Shown: piece by piece, positions 1 to 8,407 of the stretch
Layout of the letters: every line of letters begins with the position of its first letter
How positions within the stretch are numbered: the stretch's first letter is position 1
Origin: Cupriavidus lacunae
GTDB lineage: Bacteria; Pseudomonadota; Gammaproteobacteria; Burkholderiales; Burkholderiaceae
Direction of reading: 5' to 3'
DNA length: 64,000 nucleotides
NCBI RefSeq assembly: GCF_003353055.1
Contig: NZ_QKWJ01000021.1
Location: 1 to 64,000, forward strand
Position numbers and translations under genes: made by a program
The notes under the pieces: model-generated
The model's database searches: none
Told to the model about the DNA's origin: nothing
What the model saw: the letters and a program-made list of their open reading frames with translations, nothing else

Positions 1-241
1 CAAGATCGCCCCGTTCACGCTGGCGCTGCTGAGCGACCAGGCCAGGCACATCACCGGCCAGATCTTCGGGGTGCGCAACAACGAGATCTACCTGTTCTCG
101 CAACCGCGCCCGGTGCGCACCGCCCACAACAGCGAAGGCTGGACCGTGGCGTCGTGCGTCGAGCGCGCCATCCCGATGCTGCAGGGCAGCTTCACCCCCC
201 TGGAACTGTCGCGCGACGTCTTCCCCTGGGATCCGGTCTGA
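1..241 (+). CDS. Short-chain dehydrogenase/reductase, C-terminal end only
   Basis: The gene is cut by the left edge; 79 codons remain, read from base 2 to a TGA. The segment containing ITGQIFGVRNNEIYLFSQPR is typical of the C-terminal part of SDR enzymes of the multifunctional 3-hydroxyacyl-CoA dehydrogenase type, where the chain after the Rossmann fold closes over the substrate. The catalytic and NAD-binding parts lie outside the window. It is followed after 58 bases by a dehydrogenase pair and a MaoC hydratase on the same strand, so it probably supplies the hydroxyacyl-CoA oxidation step of the same beta-oxidation-like operon. The family call is reasonably safe; the substrate is unknown. 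Confidence 0.7.
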   Translation, partial: KIAPFTLALLSDQARHITGQIFGVRNNEIYLFSQPRPVRTAHNSEGWTVASCVERAIPMLQGSFTPLELSRDVFPWDPV

Positions 242-299
242 GCGCAGCCACGGTGGCCGGGCGCCAAGCGCCCGCCACCGACGTCCGAGGAGACAAGCC

Positions 300-1499
300 A
301 TGGATTTTCAACGCGACCTGGATCTAGAAACCTTCCGCGAGGAAGTGCGCGCCTTTCTGCGCGAGAACCTGCCCGACGACCTGGCCGGGCGCATCCGCAT
401 CGGCACGCGCTCGCCGCGCGCGGAACTGACGCGCTGGCAGCGCATCCTGAACGAGAAGGGCTGGGGCGCGCCCTATTGGGCGAAAGAGCACGGCGGCACT
501 GGCTGGAGCGTCATGCAGCGCCTGGTGTTTGACGAGGAATGCACGGCCGTGGGCGCTCCCTCGCAGGACACCGGCGCGCAGAAGCTGCTGGGCCCGGTGC
601 TGAATGCGTTCGGCACGCCGGAGCAGAAGGCCGAGCACTTGCCGCATATCTTCAGCGGCGAGCGCCAGTGGTGCCAGGGCTTTTCGGAGCCCGGCTCCGG
701 TTCGGACCTTGCCTCGCTGCGCACGCGCGCCGAGCGTGACGGCAATCACTATGTCGTCAACGGCCAGAAGATCTGGACCAGCTACGCGCATCGTGCCGAC
801 TGGATCTTCCTGCTGGTACGCACCGACACCGAGGTCAAAAAGCAGGCCGGCATCAGCTTTCTGCTGGTCGACATGAAGACGCCCGGCATTACCGTGCGCC
901 CGATCGTCAGTATCGATGGCTGCCACCATCTGAACGAGACCTTCTTCGACAACGTCCGCGTGCCGGTGCAGAACCTTGTCGGCGCCGAGGGCGAGGGCTG
1001 GAAGCTCACCAAGTTCCTGCTCAACAACGAGCATGCGACGGCTGCGGACCTGCCGATGCTGCGGCGCTACCTGACCCAGATCCGCACGTTAGCCACGCGC
1101 GGCTCCCAGGGCGGCAGCGTGCTGCTGGAGCGCCACGCGTTCGCGCTGCAGCTGGCGCGCTTCGAAGCCGAGCTTGCCGCCATTGCAACGCTGGTGCAGC
1201 GCGTGGCGGCGATGGAAGAGGACGAAAGCCCTGCCGCGCATGCGATGGGTTCCATCCTCAAGATCCGCGGCACCGAGCTGCTGCAGAGGATGAGCAGCTT
1301 CCTGGTCGATGCGCTGGGCGACTACGGCGCCGTGGCTTACCCCGTGCCGCAGGACGGCGACGGCGCCGAGCCCCTGCCCATGCAGGACCAGGCGCGCGGC
1401 GTTGCCAACGAGATGTTCTTCCGGCGCGCCTCGACCATCTACGGCGGCACCAGCGAGGTGCAGCGCTCCATTATCGCCAAGACAATGTTCCAACTCTGA
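300..1499 (+). CDS. Acyl-CoA dehydrogenase, large-subunit (PimC-like) type
   Basis: A 399-residue flavin-dependent acyl-CoA dehydrogenase. The N-terminal helical domain contains GWGAPYWAKEHGGTGWS, the middle domain contains QGFSEPGSGSDLASL and WTSYAHRADWIFLLVRT for FAD and substrate contact, and the C-terminus ends with YGGTSEVQRSIIAK. This arrangement resembles the larger subunit of heteromeric dehydrogenases such as pimeloyl-CoA dehydrogenase PimC. The ATG follows a GAGGAGA ribosome site. A second dehydrogenase of the smaller type starts 15 bases downstream, which supports an alpha/beta complex acting on an unusual acyl-CoA rather than ordinary fatty acids. A close paralogue lies convergently at 3258-4460. 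The substrate cannot be deduced from sequence alone. Confidence 0.9.
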   Translation: MDFQRDLDLETFREEVRAFLRENLPDDLAGRIRIGTRSPRAELTRWQRILNEKGWGAPYWAKEHGGTGWSVMQRLVFDEECTAVGAPSQDTGAQKLLGPVLNAFGTPEQKAEHLPHIFSGERQWCQGFSEPGSGSDLASLRTRAERDGNHYVVNGQKIWTSYAHRADWIFLLVRTDTEVKKQAGISFLLVDMKTPGITVRPIVSIDGCHHLNETFFDNVRVPVQNLVGAEGEGWKLTKFLLNNEHATAADLPMLRRYLTQIRTLATRGSQGGSVLLERHAFALQLARFEAELAAIATLVQRVAAMEEDESPAAHAMGSILKIRGTELLQRMSSFLVDALGDYGAVAYPVPQDGDGAEPLPMQDQARGVANEMFFRRASTIYGGTSEVQRSIIAKTMFQL

Positions 1500-1514
1500 A
1501 GGCCCTGACTGATC

Positions 1515-2681
1515 ATGAACTTCAATCTGACTGACGAGCAGCGCCTGCTGCAGGACAGCGTGCGCCGCTTTGCCGAGAAAGACTACGACTTCGCGGCCCG
1601 TACCGCGCGCGTCAAGTCCGGCGAGCCGTGCAGCCGCCGGCACTGGGCGACCTTCGCAGAGAACGGCTGGCTGGCGGCGGCACTGCCGGAGTCGGCCGGC
1701 GGCCTGGGCGGCACCATCATCGACACCGTGCTGATCGCCGGCGAGCTGGGACGTGGCCTGGTGGTCGAACCCTATCTCGGCAGCGCGGTGCTGGCCGCGC
1801 AGGCGCTGGTCGCGGCAGCCACGCCCGATCAACTGGAGACGCTGCTGCCCGCGCTGGCGGACGGCTCGCGCCGCTTCGCGCTGGCTTACAGCGAGGCGTC
1901 CTCGCGTGGCCTGCCCGAGCCGGTGGCGACGCGTGCGGAGCCGGCGCGCGGCGGCTTCACGCTGCACGGCACCAAGACGCTGGTGTTGGGGGGGAGCGAT
2001 GCCGATGCTTTCATCGTCTCCGCGATCCTGCCCGGCGAGGCCGGCGAGGGCGCGCTGTGCAGCCTGTTCCTGGTGCCGGCGGACGCCGAAGGCGTGGATT
2101 GCATCCGCCTGCCGCTGCACGACGGCAGCTGGGCTGCCGAAGTTCGCTTCAACGGCGCCTTCGTGCCGGCCGACGGGCTGCTGGGCGAGGCCGGAAATGC
2201 CCAGGCCGCGCTCAACCACGGCCTGGCGCACGCGATCGCCGCGCTTTGCGCGGAGCTGGTCGGCGGCATGGAGAAGACCATTGAGATCACGGCCGAGTAC
2301 CTGAAGGTGCGCAAGCAGTTCGGTGTGCCCATCGGCAGCTTCCAGGCGCTGCAGCACCGCATGGCCGATATGGCGGCCGAGCTGGAAGTGGCCCGCTCCA
2401 TGCTTTATGCGCTGCTGGCCTCGATCGAGAACGACGGCGCGCAGGCGCTGGCGCGCACTGTGTCGCAGGCAAAGACCCTGGTCGGCCGTGCCGCGCGCTA
2501 TGTCTGCGGACAAGGCATCCAGCTGCACGGCGGCATCGGCATGACTGAGGAATACACCGTCGGCCACTACTTCAAGCGCGCCGTGGTAGCGGACGTGCTG
2601 CTTGGCAACGCAGACCTGCACGAGGCGGGCAACGCCCGGGCACTGCAGGCGACCCTGACCGGAAAGGAAGTGCAAGCATGA
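1515..2681 (+). CDS. Acyl-CoA dehydrogenase, small-subunit (PimD-like) type
   Basis: A 388-residue acyl-CoA dehydrogenase paired with the upstream one. It starts with NLTDEQRLLQDSVRRF and has the helix YLKVRKQFGVPIGSFQALQH. Near the C-terminus GIQLHGGIGMTEEYTVGHYF carries the acidic residues expected to provide the catalytic base in this subunit type. The FAD-binding middle domain is less conserved than in the large subunit, as is usual for PimD-like partners. Its TGA overlaps the ATG of the following MaoC gene, showing tight translational coupling. Together the two probably form a heteromeric dehydrogenase that introduces the alpha-beta double bond hydrated by the next enzyme. Confidence 0.88.
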   Translation: MNFNLTDEQRLLQDSVRRFAEKDYDFAARTARVKSGEPCSRRHWATFAENGWLAAALPESAGGLGGTIIDTVLIAGELGRGLVVEPYLGSAVLAAQALVAAATPDQLETLLPALADGSRRFALAYSEASSRGLPEPVATRAEPARGGFTLHGTKTLVLGGSDADAFIVSAILPGEAGEGALCSLFLVPADAEGVDCIRLPLHDGSWAAEVRFNGAFVPADGLLGEAGNAQAALNHGLAHAIAALCAELVGGMEKTIEITAEYLKVRKQFGVPIGSFQALQHRMADMAAELEVARSMLYALLASIENDGAQALARTVSQAKTLVGRAARYVCGQGIQLHGGIGMTEEYTVGHYFKRAVVADVLLGNADLHEAGNARALQATLTGKEVQA

Positions 2682-3133
2682 AGATCTATGAAAATATCAG
2701 CGACCTGCAGCCCCTGGTCGGCGAAGTCCTCGGCACCAGCGAATGGCTGGCGCTGGCGCAGGACCGCATCAACCTGTTTGCCGACGCGACCGGCGACCAT
2801 CAGTGGATCCACGTCGACCCGGAGCGCGCCAAGGACGGCCCCTTCGGCGTACCGATCGCGCATGGCTTCCTGACGCTCAGCCTGCTGCCGGCATTCTCCA
2901 GCACGGCCTACAAGGTGAAGCACAGCAGCACCGGCGTGAACTATGGCCTGGACAAGGTGCGCTTTCCCGCGCCGGTGCCGGTGGACAGCCTGCTACGCGC
3001 CCACTTCAGGCTGCTGTCGTACGAGGCCCTGGACAAGGGCGGCGCGCAGCTAAAGATCGAGATGACGGTGGAGCGCCAGGGCAGCAGCAAGCCGGTATGC
3101 ATTGCCGAGTCGATCGTGCGCCGGTTTCCCTAA
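2678..3133 (+). CDS. MaoC-family (R)-specific enoyl-CoA hydratase
   Basis: A 151-residue hot-dog fold protein. The hydratase-2 motif is clear: FADATGDHQWIHVDPERA places Asp40 and His45 as the catalytic dyad, followed by PFGVPIAHGFLTLSL, the conserved segment after the dyad. The length is normal for single-domain bacterial MaoC enzymes. The ATG overlaps the stop of the preceding dehydrogenase by four bases (ATGA), so the product probably hydrates the enoyl-CoA made by that enzyme. A GC-rich hairpin region follows before the convergent dehydrogenase. Stereochemistry and chain specificity are inferred from the family. Confidence 0.88.
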   Translation: MKIYENISDLQPLVGEVLGTSEWLALAQDRINLFADATGDHQWIHVDPERAKDGPFGVPIAHGFLTLSLLPAFSSTAYKVKHSSTGVNYGLDKVRFPAPVPVDSLLRAHFRLLSYEALDKGGAQLKIEMTVERQGSSKPVCIAESIVRRFP

Positions 3134-3155
3134 GCGGACAGGTTTGACCTGGCCA

Positions 3156-3174
3156 CCCCGGCGCCGCGCCGGGG
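3156..3174. other. GC-rich hairpin after the MaoC gene
   Basis: A perfect 8-bp stem (CCCCGGCG / CGCCGGGG) with a CCG loop, 22 bases after the MaoC stop codon. It has no T-run, so it may be a transcript-stabilising hairpin rather than a terminator. Confidence 0.5.
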
Positions 3175-3214
3175 CGTGCGTCTTGCAGCGTGACAAACCG
3201 CGTTTGTCCTACCG

Positions 3215-3249
3215 CGCCCGCAGGCTTCAGCGCCTGCGGGCGTTCTTGC
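3215..3249. terminator. Probable bidirectional terminator between convergent genes
   Basis: An 11-bp perfect stem (CGCCCGCAGGC / GCCTGCGGGCG) with a six-base loop, followed on the plus strand by TTCTTGCTT. It lies between the plus-strand MaoC gene and the minus-strand dehydrogenase, where a terminator serving both directions is expected. The T-run is imperfect. Confidence 0.6.
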
Positions 3250-3257
3250 TTGTGCGC

Positions 3258-4460
3258 TCAGAGCTGGAACAGTGATTTGGCGATGATCGAGCGCTGGACC
3301 TCGCTGGTGCCGCCATAGATGGTGGTGGCACGGCGGAAGAACATCTCGGTTGCCACGCCCTGCGCCACGTCCTGCATCGGGAGGGGCACACCGGCCCTCG
3401 CCGGCTCCGCATGCGGGGCCGGGTAGGCCACGGCGCCGTGGTCGCCCAGCGACTCCACCAGGAATTCGCTCAACCTCTGCTGCAGCTCGGTGCCGCGGAT
3501 CTTGAGCATGGAGCCCATCGCATGCGCCGCCGGACTGTGGTCTTCTTCCATCGCGGCCACACGCTGGACCATAACCGTGATGGCCTTCAGTTCGGCTTCA
3601 TAGCGTGCCATGCGCAGTAAGAATTCATGGCGCTCGGCCAGGGTCATCCCGCCGGCGCGCGCGCTGCCGGCCAGCGCGTACAACTGGGTCAGGAAGCGGC
3701 GCAGGGTGGGCAGGTCGGCCGTGGTAGCGTGCTCGTTGTTGAGCAGGAACTTGGTGAGTTTCCAGCCCTCACCCTCGGTCCCGACCAGATTGCCGGCCGG
3801 CACCCGCACATTGTCGAAGAAGGTCTCGTTCAAGTGGTGGCAGCCGTCGATGCTGACGATGGGGCGCACGGTAATGCCGGGCGTCCTCATGTCGACCAGC
3901 AGGAAGCTGATGCCGGCCTGCTTCTTCGCCTGCGTATCCGTGCGCACCAGCAGGAAAATCCAGTCGGCCTGGTGTGCGTAGCTGGTCCAGATCTTCTGGC
4001 CGTTGACGACATAGTGGTCACCGTCGCGCTCCGCACGCGTGCGTAGTGACGCCAGGTCCGAGCCGGAGCCCGGTTCCGAGAAGCCCTGGCACCAGAGGCG
4101 CCCGCCGCTGAAGATGTGTGCAAGGTGCCCAGCCTTCTGTTCTGCCGTGGCGAAATGGTTGATCACCGGCCCAACCAGCTTGTGGGCAAAGGCGTCCAGC
4201 GAGGGCGTGCCCGCGGCGGCGCATTCCTCGTCGAACACCAGGCGCTGGGCCACGCTCCAGCCTGTGCCGCCGTGCTCTTTCGGCCAGTAGGGCGCGCCCC
4301 AGCCGTTCGCATCCAGGATGCGTTGCCAGCGCACCAGATCGGCGCGCGACGACCGCATGCCATCCTTGCGGCGCGGCAGGTCGACGGGCAGGTTTTGGTC
4401 AAGGAACTGGCGGACTTCCTGGCGGAAGCTGTCCAGCATCGGGTCGGGTTGGAAATTCAT
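3258..4460 (-). CDS. Acyl-CoA dehydrogenase, paralogue of the 300-1499 gene
   Basis: A 400-residue acyl-CoA dehydrogenase that matches the product of 300-1499 along almost its whole length. Shared stretches include GWGAPYWPKEHGGTGWS, QGFSEPGSGSDLASLRTRAE, QKIWTSYAH and YGGTSEVQRSIIAK. It is therefore of the same PimC-like large-subunit type. Unlike its paralogue it has no small-subunit partner beside it and is transcribed alone, towards the other operon. A recent local duplication followed by inversion, or an independent copy recruited for a different acyl-CoA, would both explain this. Its upstream region was probably altered by the IS110-family element that now lies behind it. Confidence 0.9.
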   Translation of the reverse strand: MNFQPDPMLDSFRQEVRQFLDQNLPVDLPRRKDGMRSSRADLVRWQRILDANGWGAPYWPKEHGGTGWSVAQRLVFDEECAAAGTPSLDAFAHKLVGPVINHFATAEQKAGHLAHIFSGGRLWCQGFSEPGSGSDLASLRTRAERDGDHYVVNGQKIWTSYAHQADWIFLLVRTDTQAKKQAGISFLLVDMRTPGITVRPIVSIDGCHHLNETFFDNVRVPAGNLVGTEGEGWKLTKFLLNNEHATTADLPTLRRFLTQLYALAGSARAGGMTLAERHEFLLRMARYEAELKAITVMVQRVAAMEEDHSPAAHAMGSMLKIRGTELQQRLSEFLVESLGDHGAVAYPAPHAEPARAGVPLPMQDVAQGVATEMFFRRATTIYGGTSEVQRSIIAKSLFQL

Positions 4461-5007
4461 GGGGAGGCTCTCCGATGTCGCGCGGCCGGCAGGCTGTCGG
4501 CCCTTCTGATGCCATACACCTTATGCGGGCGCGGCCATCGCATCGCCCCCCACCGTTGGGGGTCGGAAAACCTGATAGGTGCCGGTTCATAAGGAACGCG
4601 ATGGCACCCCCCCTTTGAGACGGCAGGGCGGTATCGGATGTGCGGCACACACCACGATCAATGAGGGCGAGGGTGTCAACCCCCCTCCAATATTGGATTT
4701 CAGCATCGAGGATGTCTGACGCGATACTCTCTCCTTGCAAGCCATTTCTTTTCGGTGACGGAACTGAAGCGGCGTGAAATCGAGGTCGGGGGTTCGGGTC
4801 AATGCCGGGCTCGCTGCCCCGGGCTACCTTCTATCCGTGCCCGGCGAGGCCGGGCACCACATACCACATGCGCAAAGCGCTGGAACTACCCTGTTACCCG
4901 CGCGCCCCATCTGCACGGACGGCTACCCGAGGGGGTAGCCCGGCTCATTGTCGGGCGCGCTGACCTGCTTTCGTTACCGCTTCACTTTTCCACGTTTAGA
5001 TCTGGCA
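4461..5007. other. Intergenic region with strong hairpins downstream of the IS110 transposase
   Basis: No convincing gene. The part nearest 4461 is the promoter region of the minus-strand dehydrogenase. The part from about 4800 to 5007 is the 3' flank of the transposase and contains two clear structures: a 9-bp perfect hairpin at 4837-4857 (GTGCCCGGC, loop GAG), and an 8-bp hairpin at 4921-4940 (GGCTACCC, loop GAGG) nested inside an outer 8-bp stem pairing 4900-4907 with 4953-4960. Where the mobile element ends and host sequence begins cannot be seen; IS110 elements lack typical terminal inverted repeats. Confidence 0.5.
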
Positions 5008-6330
5008 TCACGTCGCTACTGGTTTAAGGTTTGCGCCAGTGGGAATCTCGCCGTCCTCGAGATAGCGCCACAGGGCAATGGCTAATCGCCGGGCAAGTGC
5101 GACAATGCCGACGCGACGCGTGCGCTTGCTGCCTGGCGCGAAGCGCGCATTGAACCATTGCGTGAGCTGACTGGTTGGCTGGTGGCGTAGCCAGCCCCAT
5201 GCCAGTTCAATCATCAACGAGCGCGCTCGTTTGTTGCCCGCCTTACTGATGCCTTGTTCGACCTCACTTTCACCACTGCTATAGGGGGTCGGTGCCAGTC
5301 CCAGGCAACCTGCGACTTCGCGCCGATTGTGAAAACGGCGCCAGCCAAACAGTTCCTTAACCAGAAGCCAAGAGCTGCCCACGCCGATCCCGCTGAGCCG
5401 GGCGAGCAAGGCGATGGCTGGCTGCGTGCCAGCCTTCACGGCCTTGCACTGCTGGGCTTCGATGGTCTTGATCTGCGCTTTGACCAGCGCCAGTCGCATG
5501 ACTTCACGTTCGATCTCGGCACCCAAGCCAGCAGGCAGTTGCGAGCCATGAGCGTTCCACCATTGCTTCCACGAGCGGTCACCAATGTGGGCGACCCGCA
5601 GATTGTGCAATACCAGCAGCGAGCGAACACGGTTGCTGTGGGCGGTGCGTTCCTGTTTGAGTCGGCCGAGCTCGCGGTGCAAACGCCGCTCATCTTCCTG
5701 CTCTTCAGTTGGTACCCGTGCGACTGCCCACACCCGCCGCTCGCCGGCGTGGTAGCGCATCAACATCGACAGTAGCTTGTCACAATCGAGGCGGTCGCTC
5801 TTGGCGTGCCTTGCGCGGCGGTTGACTTCGATACTGGCCGAATCCACCACGAGGTTATGGATTCCTTGCTCGGCCAACCAGCGATGCAGCCAGAAGCCGT
5901 CGCGCCCAGCTTCGTAGCAACTGCGCACCGGAGCTTGCGGCGGCAGAGCGAAGCGTGCCTTGGCTTTGGCGATGGCTTGCAGGACTGCATTCAGGTCGCT
6001 AGCTGCCAGCGTATGCCGGCTCGGTCCATGCACGGCCGTCCCCCAGCGACAGCTTCCAGCTCTTGTCGCCCAGTTCGAAGGCTATGTACAGCCAGCCGGT
6101 GATCGGCGTATTCTGCCCATGAAGGGCTGTGTCAGGCGCGTCCATTTGCGTGCTCCTTTTCGGAAAACGAGACTCCGAATCCTCGTTTTACTCCAGGGGG
6201 CTTGCCTCCGCAGCCCTTCATAGTATCTGCCGGGGGCGCTGCCTGCCGGTGGCGGCAGGCCCACCCGGTTCCACAATCTGCAGCACGGCAATGCAGGATG
6301 CGATCAGCGGCGAAAGGGCATTGCACGGTC
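4800..6330 (-). mobile_element. IS110-family insertion sequence (boundaries approximate)
   Basis: A single transposase gene of the IS110 family lies between a dehydrogenase gene and an IclR gene, with structured non-coding DNA on both sides. No terminal inverted repeats or target duplication are apparent, as is usual for the family, so the ends are only estimated. The 5' flank of the transposase (6146-6335) and the 3' flank (4800-5007) both contain perfect hairpins that could belong to a bridge-RNA gene. The transposase frame is broken, so the copy is probably immobile. Confidence 0.6.
5008..6145 (-). pseudogene. IS110-family transposase, frameshifted near the N-terminus
   Basis: The long frame (5008-6033, GTG start) encodes most of an IS110 recombinase: RuvC-like DEDD residues in CYEAGRDGFWLHRWL and AKSDRLDCDKL, a coiled segment, and the C-terminal Transposase_20 domain with GIGVGSSWLLVKELFGWRRF and APTPYSSGESEVEQGISKAG, including the Ser-containing SSGE. 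The expected first 38 residues, including LYIAFELGDKSWKLSLGDG, are found just upstream from an ATG at 6145 but one base out of phase. A single-base indel around 6034-6060, close to a G-run, would restore one protein. The separated piece holds the first acidic active-site position, so the enzyme is probably inactive unless frameshifting rescues it. Confidence 0.8.
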
Positions 6331-6335
6331 AGGCC
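6146..6335 (-). ncRNA. Candidate bridge-RNA region upstream of the IS110 transposase
   Basis: About 190 bases without a gene precede the transposase start. On the minus strand they contain a perfect 8-bp hairpin at 6241-6260 (GCCTGCCG / CGGCAGGC, four-base loop) and a 5-bp stem at 6198-6216 with a nine-base loop. In IS110-group elements the bridge RNA, which guides target and donor recognition, is encoded upstream of the transposase and is of this size. The RNA call rests on family knowledge plus visible structure; the 3' flank at 4800-5007 is an alternative location as in IS1111-group elements. Confidence 0.35.
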
Positions 6336-7076
6336 TCAACCTTCTGCCATCAGCGCATCCCTCACCTCGACGAGCGCCGCCAGGTATTCCTCGCGGTTCT
6401 TCTTCATGCGGTCAGCCGGTCCCGCCAGCGAGATGCCGGCCGGCCGGCCGCCCAGCCATCCCGCCACCGCCAGCCCGTGGACGCCCTCGCTGCCTTCTTC
6501 CTGCGCCTCATACCATCCGCGTTTGCGGCCCTGGTCGATCTGGGCCATCAGGGTGTCGATGTCAACGACCGTATGCGCAGTGACCGGGCGCAGCTTGCTC
6601 TTGGCCAGCGTGTCGCGCGCCTCGTCCGGCGGCAGCAGGCTGAGCAGCCCCTTGCCAAGCGCGGAGGCGTGCAGGGCGGCGCGGTACCCCACTTCGATGA
6701 TGTAGCGCAAGGGCAGACGGCTGGCCTGCACGGCGACGATCTTGACCGCGGTCGCGTCCAGTACGCCGAAGAAGACGCTTTCGTTGGTCCGGGCGCTGAC
6801 CTGCTCGACGGCTTCCTGGGCCACGGTGGTCAGCGGATCATTCTCGGCGATTTGCCGGGCAATTTCAGCAAGGCGGCCGGTGGGATAGAAGCGCCGCGTG
6901 CGCGTTGTGCGCACCAAGTAGCCCAGCGCGTGCAGGGTGTGGAGCAGGTCTGAGGTGCTGCTTTCCGGCAGGGACAGCAGGCGCGCCATGTCGGAATTCG
7001 ACAGTTCGCGCTTTTCGCGGGCGAAGACTTCAAATACCGCCATGGCGCGGCCGGCGGCGGGAATCATGGTGGGCAT
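6336..7076 (-). CDS. IclR-family transcriptional regulator
   Basis: A 246-residue regulator. The N-terminal winged helix-turn-helix (residues about 5-65) includes RAMAVFEVFAREKRELSNSD and LPESSTSDLLHTLHALGYLV, and the C-terminal IclR effector domain contains SRLPLRYIIEVGYRAALHASALGKGLLS, the usual ligand-pocket region. It is closely similar to the second IclR protein at 15098-15838, so the two flank the CoA-pathway block as paralogues. It lies downstream of the CoA-transferase gene on the same strand, with a perfect 14-bp palindrome 41 bases before its start. It probably controls the acyl-CoA block and itself in response to a pathway acid or CoA ester. Confidence 0.92.
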   Translation of the reverse strand: MPTMIPAAGRAMAVFEVFAREKRELSNSDMARLLSLPESSTSDLLHTLHALGYLVRTTRTRRFYPTGRLAEIARQIAENDPLTTVAQEAVEQVSARTNESVFFGVLDATAVKIVAVQASRLPLRYIIEVGYRAALHASALGKGLLSLLPPDEARDTLAKSKLRPVTAHTVVDIDTLMAQIDQGRKRGWYEAQEEGSEGVHGLAVAGWLGGRPAGISLAGPADRMKKNREEYLAALVEVRDALMAEG

Positions 7077-7116
7077 GCGGGTCGGTAGGTATCAGATTCG
7101 GTAGACAGCAGAACTA

Positions 7117-7130
7117 TACGAAATTTCGTA
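7117..7130. promoter_or_regulatory. Palindromic operator candidate for the IclR protein
   Basis: TACGAAATTTCGTA is a perfect 14-bp palindrome between the CoA-transferase stop and the IclR start. Size and A/T centre fit IclR-type operators, and the position suits autoregulation. Confidence 0.5.
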
Positions 7131-7165
7131 GAGTCCGGGAAGCGTTGTCTGCCGATTCTTTACGC

Positions 7166-8401
7166 CTACCGGACTACGCCACTGTGCCTCAGGTGGTCGA
7201 TATCACTCATGGCGTAGCCAGCGGCCTGCAGGATCTCGCGGGTGTGCTCGCCCAGCAGCGGCGCGCGCTGGCGCACGGCGCCCGGGGTCTCGCTCAGCTT
7301 GATCGGTACGCCTGCGATCTTCACCGGCGTGGCCGAACCTGGTTGTTCCACCTCTACCAGCATCTCGCGCGCCTGATAGTGGGGATCCCCGAAGATCTCC
7401 GCCGAGGTATAGACCGGCCCGAACGGAACCTTTCCGCCAAGCACCGCGGCGATCTCTTCCTTGGTGCGAACCGTGGTGAAGGCTTCGATCGCGTCGATCA
7501 CCTGCTGCTGTCGTGCCACGCGCGCCGCGTTGGTGGCGAAGGCCGCATCGGTGGCCATGTCCGGCCGGCCAATGGCAATGGCCAGTTTTTCCCAGAAGGC
7601 ATCGGTCGCGCAGGCGATCGACACACGGCCGTCGCGCGCGCGGAACAAGCCGAAGGGGCAGAGCAGCGGATGGCGGTTGCCTTCCGGCGCGGGCACTTCA
7701 CCGGTGTAGGAGGTCTGGTAGACGATGCGCTCGCACATGGCCAGTACCGCATCGGTCATGGCGACGTCCACGAACTGGCCCTGGCCGGTTTCGTGCACGC
7801 GGTTGACGGCGGCCAGGATGCCGATGCAGAGCATCAGCGCGGGGATCGTGTCGCCCACGCCAGGGCCGATCTTGGTAGGCGTGTCGCGGTCTGGCCCGGT
7901 GATGCCCATCATGCCGCCCATGGCCTGCGAGACCACATCGTAAGCCGGCCATTGGGCGTAGGGGCTTTCACCGCTGCGCGGGTCGCCGAAGCCGCGCACG
8001 GTGCCGTAGACCAGGCGCGGATTGGTCTCGCGCAGGGTTTCATAGGCCAGCCCGAGGCGCTCCATCACGCCGGCGCGGAAGTTTTCGACCACGATATCGG
8101 CGTTGTCGATCAGTCCGCGCAGGATGGCGCGGCCTTCCCCGGTCTTGAGATCGACAGCGATGGAGCGCTTGTTGCGGTTGACGCTCTGGAAATAGCCGCC
8201 AAAGGCGCGCAGCGTGTCATCGGCACAGAATGGGCCGGTCACGCGCGTGCCGTCCCCGGTCATGGCTTCGACCTTGATGACGTCGGCGCCGTGGTCGGCG
8301 AGGATCTGGGTGCAGAAGGGGCCGGCCAGCATCTGCGTCAGGTCGATCACGCGCAGGCCGGCAAGGGCGCCCGTGGGTTTGGCTTGGGTGTGCACAGGCA
8401 C
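7166..8401 (-). CDS. CaiB/BaiF-type class III CoA-transferase
   Basis: A 411-residue CoA-transferase of family III. It begins with LAGLRVIDLTQMLAGPFCTQILADHGADVIKVE, in which the Asp corresponds to the family's catalytic aspartate region, and contains NRNKRSIAVDLKTGEGRAIL and VENFRAGVMERLGL, both standard for CaiB/BaiF proteins. Such enzymes move CoA between carboxylic acids, typically from succinyl-CoA or another pathway CoA ester. It lies six bases downstream of an acyl-CoA dehydrogenase gene in the same direction. Class III transferases also activate C5 dicarboxylates such as itaconate, which would fit the hydratase and CitE-type lyase at 16.2-18.3 kb, but this remains inference. Confidence 0.9.
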   Translation of the reverse strand: MPVHTQAKPTGALAGLRVIDLTQMLAGPFCTQILADHGADVIKVEAMTGDGTRVTGPFCADDTLRAFGGYFQSVNRNKRSIAVDLKTGEGRAILRGLIDNADIVVENFRAGVMERLGLAYETLRETNPRLVYGTVRGFGDPRSGESPYAQWPAYDVVSQAMGGMMGITGPDRDTPTKIGPGVGDTIPALMLCIGILAAVNRVHETGQGQFVDVAMTDAVLAMCERIVYQTSYTGEVPAPEGNRHPLLCPFGLFRARDGRVSIACATDAFWEKLAIAIGRPDMATDAAFATNAARVARQQQVIDAIEAFTTVRTKEEIAAVLGGKVPFGPVYTSAEIFGDPHYQAREMLVEVEQPGSATPVKIAGVPIKLSETPGAVRQRAPLLGEHTREILQAAGYAMSDIDHLRHSGVVR

Positions 8402-8407
8402 TCCTTG

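Noticed and set aside
4399..4740. Minus-strand frame overlapping the dehydrogenase start
   Set aside because: No ribosome site or motif; it spans the promoter region and the beginning of a real gene.
4837..4960. Hairpins as rho-independent terminators
   Set aside because: No T-run follows either stem; their place in the IS flank fits an element-specific structure better.
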